NCBI RefSeq assembly: GCF_042767895.1
Contig: NC_091564.1
Location: 27,750,452 to 27,775,451, forward strand
Reading direction: 5' to 3'
Length of the DNA: 25,000 nt
Source: Penaeus vannamei
Lineage: Eukaryota; Arthropoda; Malacostraca; Decapoda; Penaeidae
In this document: in pieces, positions 1 through 10,900 of the stretch
How positions within the stretch are numbered: position 1 is the stretch's first letter
Layout: each line of letters starts with the position of its first letter
Position numbers and translations under genes: made by a program
The notes under the pieces: generated by a model
Seen by the model: only the letters and a program-made list of their open reading frames with translations
Told to the model about the DNA's origin: nothing
Databases searched by the model: none

Positions 1-168
1 ACGTGATGATTTAATACTATAGGCTTAATTTCTGTAGTTTCTAAATTTGAAATAATGCTTTCACATCTCGAATATTTCCTCAGCTTTTGCGGTGAATTTA
101 TAAACACACGTATATGTACACGCACACATGAAGTATAGCATACACTTACATGCAAGCGCATGCATGAG

Positions 169-170
<2 letters not shown>
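1..170. other. AT-rich unique sequence, no gene seen
   Basis: This is AT-rich sequence with scattered short CA/TG runs leading into a (CA)n tract. I see no open reading frame, RNA gene or recognisable transposon here. Confidence 0.5.

Positions 171-217
<47 letters not shown>
171..217. repeat. (CA)n microsatellite
   Basis: An uninterrupted CA run of about 23 copies is read directly. It is followed by unremarkable sequence. Confidence 0.97.
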
Positions 218-220
<3 letters not shown>

Positions 221-396
221 TCGGATAGGAAGGAAGAGAAATGCGGTGAAAATTAATGGGCACATAAAAGAGACAAACAGACAGGGGAGACCATAAACTA
301 AGGCCCAGACAAAACATCACATAGGCAGCCGCGAGTAGAGGCCTTCATCCATATCATCGAACATAAATAAAAAAATAAATAAATAAGAAAAAAAAA
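218..396. other. Unique sequence, no gene seen
   Basis: Mixed-composition sequence ends in an A-rich stretch that runs into an AT microsatellite. On the minus strand a short segment around 300-360 contains GATGAAGGC, which recurs in the same orientation around 595-605 (see findings). Reading frames that cross this region are open only because the adjoining AT repeat encodes alternating Ile-Tyr. Confidence 0.5.
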
Positions 397-955
<559 letters not shown>

Positions 956-985
956 CTTTACTCATCGTTAGAGCGATGAGTAAAG
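956..985. repeat. Perfect 12-bp inverted repeat (hairpin)
   Basis: The left arm ctttactcatcg (956-967) is the exact reverse complement of the right arm cgatgagtaaag (974-985), with a 6-nt spacer ttagag. A G-T wobble and a T-A pair could lengthen the stem outward by two. Its function is unknown. There is no T-run or other terminator context, and it could be a remnant of a small inverted-repeat element. Confidence 0.8.
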
Positions 986-999
986 TACGAGTTATTTAC

Positions 1000-1460
1000 T
1001 TTCCTCTCTTTACCTTTTTTCTTCCGTTCCTTTTTTTTTCTTTCAGCAATGATTATTTACCGAGACCTGGCCATTCCTCTTTCTCTCTCTCTCTCTCTCT
1101 CGTTACGCCGTTAAAAGTTTATTGGAGCACAGGACCGGGAGATGTACTTTCTAGGTATCACTTTGGGAATTTATAGGCGTGCCTCTCCCGCGATCTTTAT
1201 TTCGTTTTCTTCGGCTTCTGGTTCTCGTCTGCCTTTTCTTTTACTTAATTACTTTTTATATCTGACTTTAGTCACCTTTGTCTGTCTGTCTCCTTCTCTA
1301 GGTTTGCATGTTCATTTCTTCTCTTTGACCGTCTGTAAGTTTCTCTGTCTTTCTGACTGGCTCTCTCTGTCTGTCTATGTAAACATGTCTGTCTTGCTTT
1401 CTCTCTCTCTCCCTTTCTTTCATTATTTGTTTCAGTACACTAATATTTCTATCTATATTT
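1000..1460. repeat. Pyrimidine-rich (CT/TCTG) low-complexity tract
   Basis: The plus strand is dominated by T and C, with imperfect runs such as tctctctctctctctctct (about 1,079-1,100) and tctgtctgtct motifs (about 1,280-1,410). It gives Ser/Leu/Phe-rich open frames on the plus strand that reflect composition. I see no conserved domain. Confidence 0.8.
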
Positions 1461-2751
<1,291 letters not shown>

Positions 2752-3560
2752 GCTGGTTCACGGGGCAGGGTGAATGTGAGAGGGTGAAGGAGTGTGGTTC
2801 ACGTGGCAGGGTGATGGTGAGAGGGTGAAGGAGTGTGGTTCACGGGGCAGGGTGAATGTGAGAGGGTGAAGGAGTGTGGTTAACGTGGCAGGGTGAAGGA
2901 GTGTGGTTCATGTGGCAGGGTGAAGGAGCGTGGTTCACGTGGCAGGGTGAAGGAGTGTAGTTCACGAGGCAGGGTGATGGTGAGAGGGTGAAGGAGTGTG
3001 GTTCATGTGGCAGGGTGAAGGAGCGTGCTTCACGGGGCAGGGTGAAGAAGCGTAGTTCACGTGGCAGGGTGAAGGAGCGTGGTTCAGGTGGCAGGGTGAA
3101 GGAGTGTAGTTCACGAGGCAGGGTGAAGGTGAGAGGGTGAAGGAGCGTGGTTCACGTGGCAGGGTGAGGGTGAAGGAGTGTGGTTCACGTGACAGGGTGA
3201 AGGAGCGTAGTTCACGGGGCAGGGTGAAGGAGCGTGGTTCACGTGGCAGGGTGAAGGAGTGTGGTTCACATGACAGGGTGAAGGAGCGTGGTTCACGTGG
3301 CAGGGTGAAGGTGAGAGGGTGAAGGAGTGTAGTTCACGAGGCAGGGTGAAGGTAAGAGGGTGAAGGAGCGTGGTTCACGTGGCAGGGTGAAGGTGTGAGG
3401 GTGAAGGAGTGTGGTTCACGTGGCAGGGTGAAGGAGCGTGGTTCACGGGGCAGGGTGAAGGAGCGTGGTTCACGTGGCAGGGTGAAGGAGTGTGGTTCAC
3501 GAGACAGGGTGAAGGAGCGTGGTTCACGGGGCAGGGTGAAGGTGAGAGGGTGAAGGAGCG
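2752..3560 (+). repeat. Left-edge zone of the array: mixed 27-, 33- and 41-bp units, high divergence
   Basis: From about 2,880 to 3,530 most units are 27 bp, reading cagggtgaaggag with no gtgagag segment. One 33-bp form occurs near 3,160. Variants seldom found in the core are common here: cacggggc, cacgaggc, catgtgac, cacatgac and gagcgtgg. Because 27 and 33 are multiples of three, nine-residue repeats stay open on both strands (for example NHAPSPCHV on minus and VKERGSRGR on plus). Both strands are open for the same arithmetic reason, so I do not call either one a gene. Confidence 0.9.
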
Positions 3561-4782
3561 TGGTTCACGGGGCAGGGTGACGATGAGAGGGGGAAGGAGC
3601 GTGGTTCACGTGGCAGGGGGAAGGTGAGAGGGTGAAGGAGTGTGGTTCATGTGACAGGGTGGAGGTGAGAGGGTGAAGGAGTGTGGTTCACGTGGCAGGG
3701 TGGAGGTGAGAGGGTGAAGGAGTGTGGTTCATGTGGCAGGGTGAAGGTGAGAGGGTGAAGGAGTGTGGTTCACGTGGCAGGGTGAAGGTGAGAGGGTGAA
3801 GGAGTGTGGTTCACGAGGCAGGGTGAAGGTGAGAGGGTGAAGGAGTGTTGTTCATGTGACAGGGTGACGGTGAGAGGGTGAAGGAGTGTGGTTAACGTGG
3901 CAGGGTGAAGGTGAGAGGGTGAAGGAGTATGGTTCACGTGGCAGGGTGGAGGTGAGAGGGTGAAGGAGTGTAGTTCACGAGGCAGGGTGAAGGTGAGAGG
4001 GTGAAGGAGTGTGGTTCACGTGGCAGGGTGAAGGTGAGAGGGTGAAGGAGTGTGGTTCACGTGACAGGGTGAAGGTGAGAGGGTTAAGGAGTGTGGTTCA
4101 TGTGACAGGGTGGAGGTGAGAGGGTGAAGGAGTGTGGTTGACGGGGCAGGGTGAAGGTGAGAGGGTGAAGGAGCGTGGTTCACGTGACAGGGTGAAGGTG
4201 AGAGGGTGAAGGAGTGTGGTTCACGTGGCAGGGTGAAGGTGAGAGGGTGAAGGAGTGTGGTTCACGTGGCAGGATGACGGTGAGAAGGTGAAGGAGTGTG
4301 GTTCACGGGGCAGGGTGAAGGTGAGAGGGTGAAGGAGTGTGGTTCACGTGGCAGGGTGGAGGTAAGAGGGTGAAGGAGTGTGGCTCACGTGGCAGGGTGA
4401 AGGTGAGAGGGTGAAGGAGCGTGGTTCACGTGGCAGGGTGAAGGTGAGAGGGTGAAGCAGTGTGGTTCACGTGGCAGGGTGATGGTGAGAGGGTGAAGGA
4501 GTGTGGTTCACGTGGCAGGGTGAAGGTGAGAGGGTGAAGGAGTGTGGTTCACGTGGCAGGGTGAAGGTGAGAGGGTGAAGGAGTGTGGTTCACGTGTCAG
4601 GGTGACGGTGAGAGGGTGAAGGAGTGTGGTTCACGTGGCAGGGTGAAAGTGAGAGGGTGAAGGAGCGTAGTTCACGTGGCAGGGTGAAGGTGAGAGGGTG
4701 AAGGAGCGTGGTTCACGTGGCAGGGTGGAGGTAAGAGGGTGAAGGAGTGTGGTTCACGTGGCAGGGTGAAGGTGAGAGGGTG

Positions 4783-4980
4783 AAGGAGCGTGGTTCACGT
4801 GGCAGGGTGAAGGTGTGAGGGTGAAGGAGTGTGGTTCACGTGGCAGGGTGAAGGAGCGTGGTTCACGGGGCAGGGTGAAGGAGCGTGGTTCACGTGGCAG
4901 GGTGAAGGAGTGTGGTTCACGTGACAGGGTGAAGGAGCGTGGTTCACGTGGCAGGGTGAAGGTGAGAGGGTGAAGGAGTG
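4783..4980 (+). repeat. Second short-unit block, near-copy of 3,363-3,560
   Basis: The order of units around the rare ggtgtgagg variant at 4,811 matches that at 3,391: a long unit with gtgtgagg, then four consecutive 27-bp units with the same series of cacgtgg, cacgggg, cacgtgg and cacgNgac variants. The offset is 1,420 bp, equal to 32 long plus 4 short units. Only a few bases differ across about 195 bp. This is a segmental duplication inside the array. Confidence 0.85.
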
Positions 4981-7900
4981 TGGTTCCCGTGGCCTGGTGA
5001 AGGTGAGAGGGTGAAGGAGTGCGGTTCACGTGGCAGGGTGAAGGTGAGAGGGTGAAGGAGTGTGGTTCACGTGGCAGGGTGAAGGTGAGAGGGTGAAGGA
5101 GTGTGGTTCACGTGGCAGGGTGAAGGTGAGAGGGTGAAGGAGTATGGTTCACGTGGCAGGGTGAAGGTGAGAGGGTGAAGGAGTGTGGTTCACGTGGCAG
5201 GGTGAAGGTGAGAGGGTGAAGGAGTGTGGTTCACGTGGCAGGGTGAAGGTGAGAGGGTGAAGGAGTGTGGTTCCCGTGGCCTGGTGAAGGTGAGAGGGTG
5301 AAGGAGTGTGGTTCACGTGGCAGGGTGATGGTGAGAGGGTGAAGGAGTGTGGTTCACGTGGCAGGGTGAAGGTGAGAGGGTGAAGGAGTGTGGTTCACGT
5401 GGCAGGGTGAAGGTGAGAGGGTGAAGGAGTGTGGTTCACGTGGCAGGGTGAAGGTGAGAGGGTGAAGGAGTGTGGTTCACGTGGCAGGGTGAAGGTGAGA
5501 GGGTGAAGGAGTGTGGTTCACGTGGCAGGGTGAAGGTGAGAGGGTGAAGGAGTGTGGTTCACGTGGCAGGGTGAAGGTGAGAGGGTGAAGGAGTGTGGTT
5601 CACGTGGCCTGGTGAAGGTGAGAGGGTGAAGGAGTGTGGTTCACGTGGCAGGCTGAAGGTGAGAGGGTGAGGGAGTGTGGTTCACGTGGCAGGGTGAAGG
5701 TGAGAGGGTGAAGGAGTGTGGTTCATGTGGCAGGGTGAAGGTGAGAGGGTGAAGGAGTGTGGTTCACGTGGCAGGGTGAAGGTGAGAGTGTGAAGGAGTG
5801 TGGTTCACTTGGCAGGGTGAAGGTGAGAGGGTGAAGGAGTGTGGTTCACGTGGCAGGGTGAAGGTGAGAGGGTGAAGGAGTGTGGTTCACGTGGCAGGGT
5901 GACGGTGAGAGGGTGAAGGAGTGTGGTTCACGTGGCAGGGTGATAGTGAGAGGGTGAAGGAGTGTGGTTCACGTGGCAGGGTGAAGGTGAGAGGGTGAAG
6001 GAGTGTGGTTCACGTGGCAGGGTGAAGGTGAGAGGGTGAAGGAGTGTGGTTCACGTATCAGGGTGAAGGTGAGAGGGTGAAGGAGTGTGGTTCACGTGAC
6101 AGGGTGATGGTGAGAGGGTGAAGGAGTGTGCTTCACGTGGCAGGGTGAAGGTGAGAGGGTGAAGGAGTGTGGTTCACGTGGCAGGGTGAAGGTGAGAGGG
6201 TGAAGGAGTGTGGTTCACGTGGCAGGGTGAAGGTGAGAGGGTGAAGGAGTGTGGTTCACGTGGCAGGGTGATGGTGAGAGGGTGAAGGAGTGTGGTTCAC
6301 GTGGCAGGGTGACGGTGAGAGGGTGAAGGAGTGTGGTTCACGTGGCAGGGTGAAGGTGAGAGGGTGAAGGAGTGTGGTTCACGTGGCAGGGTGATGGTGA
6401 GAGGGTGAAGGAGTGTGGTTCACGTGGCCGGGTGAAGGTGAGAGGGTGAAGGAGTGTGGTTCACGTGGCAGGGTGAAGGTGAGAGGGTGAAGGAGTGTGG
6501 TTCACGTGGCAGGGTGAAGGTGGGAGGGTGAAGGAGTGTGGTTCACTTGGCAGGGTGAAGGAGTGTGGTTCACGTGGCAGGGTGATGGTAAGAGGGTGAA
6601 GGAGTGTGGTTCACGTGGCAGGGTGATGGTGAGAGGGTGAAGCAGTGTGGTTCATGTGACAGGGTGATGGTGAGAGGGTGAAGGAGTGTGGTTCAGGAGG
6701 CAAGGTGAAGGTGAGAGGGTGAAGGAGTGTGGTTCACGTGGCAGGGTGAAGGTGAGAGGGTGAAGGAGTGTGGTTCACGTGGCAGGGTGAAGGTGAGAGG
6801 GTGAAGGAGCGTGGTTCACGTGGCAGGGTGAAGGTGAGAGGGTGAAGGAGTGTGGTTCACGTGGCAGGGTGAAGGTGAGAGGGTGAAGGAGTGCGGTTCA
6901 CGTGGCAGGGTGAAGGTGAGAGGGTGAAGGAGTGTGGTTCACGTGGCAGGGTGAAGGTGAGAGGGTGAAGGAGTGTGGTTCACGTGGCAGGGTGACGGTG
7001 AGAGGGTGAAAGAGTGTGATTCACGTGGCAGGGTGACGGTGAGAGGGTAAAGGAGTGTGTTTCACGTAGCAGGGTGAAGGTGAGAGGGTGAAGGAGTGTG
7101 GTTCACGTGGCAGGGTGAAGGTTAGAGGGTGAAGGAGTGTGGTTCACGTGGCAGGGAGAAGGTGAGAGGGTGAAGGAGTGTGGTTCACGTGGCAGGGTGA
7201 TGGTGAGAGGGTGAAGGAGTGTGGTTCACGTGGCAGGGTGAAGGTGAGAGGGTGAAGGAGTGTGGTTCACGTGGCAGGGTGAAGGTGAGAGGGTGAAGGA
7301 GTGTGGTTCACGTGGCAGGGTGAAGGTGAGAGGGTGAAGGAGTGTGGTTCACGTGGCAGGGTGAAGGTGAGAGGGTGAAGGAGTGTGGTTCACGTGGCAG
7401 GGTGAAGGTGAGAGGGTGAAGGAGTGTGGTTCACGTGGCAGGGTGAAGGTGAGAGGGTGAAGGAGTGTGCTTCACGTGGCAGGGTGAAGGTGAGAGGGTG
7501 AAGGAGTGTGGTTCACGTGGCAGGGTGAAGGTTAGAGGGTGAAGGAGTGTGGTTCACGTGGCAGGGTGAAGGTGAGAGGGTGAAGGAGTGTGGTTCCCGT
7601 GGCAGGGTGATGGTGAGAGGGTGAAGGAGTTTGGTTCACGTGGCAGGGCGACGGTGAGAGGGTGAAGGAGTGTGGTTCACGTGGCAGGGTGAAGGTGAGA
7701 GGGTGAAGGAGTGTGGTTCACGTGGCAGGGTGAAGGTGAGAGGGTGAAGGAGTGTGGTTCACGTGGCAGGGTGAAGGTGAGAGGGTGAAGGAGTGTGGTT
7801 CACGTGGCAGGGTGAAGAAGAGAGAGTGCAGGAGTGTGGTTCACGTGGCAGGGTGACGGTGAGAGGGTGAAGGAGTGTGGTTCACGTGGCAGGGTGAAGG

Positions 7901-10900
7901 TGAGAGTGTGAAGGAGTGTGGTTCACTTGGCAGGGTGAAGGTGAGAGGGTGAAGGAGTGTGGTTCACGTGGCAGGGTGAAGGTGAGAGGGTGAAGGAGTG
8001 TGGTTCACGTGGCAGGGTGAAGGTGAGAGGGTGAAGGAGTGTGGTTCACGTGGCAGGGTGAAGGTGAGAGGGTGAAGGAGTGTGGTTCACGTGGCAGGGT
8101 GATGGTGAGAGGGTGAAGGAGTGTGGTTCACGTGGCAGGGTGAAGGTGAGAGGGTGAAGGAGTGTGGTTCACGTGGCAGGGTGAAGGTGAGAGGGTGAAG
8201 GAGTGTGGTTCACGTGGCAGGGTGATGGTGAGAGGGTGAAGGAGTGTGGTTCACGTGGCAGGGTGAAGGTGAGAGGGTGAAGGAGTGTGGTTCACGTGGC
8301 AGGGTGATGGTAAGAGGGTGAAGGAGTGTGGTTCACGTGGCAGGGTGATGGTGAGAGGGTGAAGCAGTGTGGTTCATGTGACAGGGTGATGGTGAGAGGG
8401 TGAAGGAGTGTGGTTCACGTGGCAGGGTGAAGGAGTGTGGTTCACTTGGCAGGGTGACGGTGAGAGGGTGAAGGAGTGTGGTTCACGTGGCCTGGTGTAG
8501 GTGAGAGGGTGAAGGAGTGTGGTTCACGAGGCAGGGTGAAGGTGAGAGGGTGAAGGAGTGTGGTTCACGTGGCAGGGTGAAGGTGAGAGGGTGAAGGAGT
8601 GTGGTTCACGTGTCAGGGTGACGGTGAGAGGGTGAAGGAGTGTGGTTCACGTGGCAGGGTGACGGTGAGAGGGTGAAGGAGTGTGGTTCACGTGGCAGGG
8701 TGACGGTGAGAGGGTGAAGGAGTGTGGTTCACGTGGCAGGGTGATGGTGAGAGGGTGAAGGAGTGTGGTTCACGTGGCAGGGTGATGGTGAGAGGGTGAA
8801 GGAGTGTGGTTCACGTGGCAGGGTGAAGGTGAGAGGGTGAAGGAGTGTGGTTCACGTGGCAGGGTGAAGGTGAGAGGGTGAAGGAGTGTGGTTCACGTGG
8901 CAGGGTGAAGGTGAGAGGGTGAAGGAGTGTGGTTCACGTGGCAGGGTGAAGGTGAGAGGGTGAAGGAGTGTGGTTCACGTGGCAGGGTGAAGGTGAGAGG
9001 GTGAAGGAGTGTGGTTCACGTGGCAGGGTGAAGGTGAGAGGGTGAAGGAGTGTGGTTCACGTGGCAGGGTGAAGGTGAGAGGGTGAAGGAGTGTGGTTCA
9101 CGTGGCAGGGTGAAGGTGAGAGGGTGAAGGAGTGTGGTTCACGTGGCAGGGTGATGGTGAGAGGGTGAAGGAGTGTGGTTCACGTGGCAGGGTGAAGGTG
9201 AGAGGGTGAAGGAGTGTGGTTCACGTGGCAGGGTGAAGGTGAGAGGGTGAAGGAGTGTGGTTCACGTGGCAGGGTGAAGGTGAGAGGGTGAAGGAGTGTG
9301 GTTCACGTGGCAGGGTGAAGGTGAGAGGGTGAAGGAGTGTGGTTCACGTGGCAGGGTGAAGGCGAGAGGGTGAAGGAGTGTGGTTCACGTGGCAGGGTGA
9401 AGGTGAGAGAGTGAAGGAGTGTGGTTCCCGAGGCAGGGTGACGGTGAGAGGGTGAAGGAGTGTGGTTCACGTGGCAGGGTGAAGGTGAGAGGGTGAAGGA
9501 GCGTGGTTCACGTGGCAGGGTGATGGTGAGAGGGTGAAGGAGTGCCGCTCACGCGGCAGTGTCAAGGTGAGAGCGTGCAGGACTGTGGTTCACGTGGCAG
9601 GGTGAGGGTGAGAGGGTGAAGGAGTGTGGTTCACGTGGCAGGGTGAAGGTGAGAGGGTGAAGGAGTGTGCTTCACGTGGCAGGGTGAAGGAGTGTGGTTC
9701 ACGTGGCAGGGTGAAGGTGAGAGGGTGAAGGAGTGTGGTTCACGTGGCAGGGTGAAGGTGAGAGGGTGAAGGAGTGTGGTTCACGCGGCAGGGTGAAGGT
9801 GAGAGGGTGAAGGAGTGTGGTTCACGTGGCAGGGTGACGGTGAGAGGGTGAAGGAGTGTGGTTCACGTGGCAGGGTGACGGTGAGAGGGTGAAGGAGTGT
9901 GGTTCACGTGGCAGGGTGAAGGTGAGAGGGTGAAGGAGTGTGGTTCACGTGGCAGGGTGACGGTGAGAGGGTGAAGGAGTGTGGTTCACGTGGCAGGGTG
10001 AAGGTGAGAGGGTGAAGGAGTGTGGTTCACGTGGCAGGGTGAAGGTGAGAGGGTGAAGGAGTGTGGTTCACGTGGCAGGGTGACGGTGAGAGGGTGAAGG
10101 AGTGTGGTTCACGTGGCAGGGTGAAGGTGAGAGGGTGAAGGAGTGTGGTTCACGCGGCAGGGTGAAGGTGAGAGGGTGAAGGAGTGTGGTTCACGTGGCA
10201 GGGTGACGGTGAGAGGGTGAAGGAGTGTGGTTCACGTGGCAGGGTGAAGGTGAGAGGGTGAAGGAGTGTGGTTCACGTGGCAGGGTGAAGGTGAGAGGGT
10301 GAAGGAGTGTGGTTCACGTGGCAGGGTGACGGTGAGAGAGTGAAGGAGTGTGGTTCACGTGGCAGGGTGAAGGTGAGAGGGCGAAGGAGTGTGGTTCACG
10401 TAGCAGGGTGAAGTTGAGAGGGTGAAGGAGTGTGGTTCACGTGGCAGGGTGACGGTGAGAAGGTGAATGAGTGTGGTTCACGTGGCAGGGTGATGGTGAG
10501 AGGGTGAAGGAGTGTGGTTCACGTGGCAGGGTGAAGGTGAGAGGGTGAAGGAGTGTGGTTCACGTGGCAGGGTGAAGGTGAGAGGGTGAAGGAGTGTGGT
10601 TCACGTGGCAGGGTGACGGTGAGAGGGTGAAGGAGTGTGGTTCACGTGGCAGGGTGACGGTGAGAGGGTGAAGGAGTGTGGTTCACGTGGCAGGGTGATG
10701 GTGAGAGGGTGAAGGAGTGTGGTTCACGTGGCAGGGTGAAGGTGAGAGGGTGAAGGAGTGTGGTTCACGTGGCAGGGTGACGGTGAGAGGGTGAAGGAGT
10801 GTGGTTCACGTGGCAGGGTGAAGGTGAGAGGGTGAAGGAGTGTGGTTCACGTGGCAGGGTGACGGTGAGAGGGTGAAGGAGTGTGGTTCACGTGGCAGGG

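Noticed and set aside
3111..5029. Long open frames encoding nonapeptide repeats (NHAPSPCHV on minus, VKERGSRGR on plus) as a repetitive secreted or structural protein
   Set aside because: They are open only because 27- and 33-bp units are multiples of three. Both strands are open at once, the frames break as soon as 41-bp units appear, and there is no signal peptide, splice structure or flanking domain.
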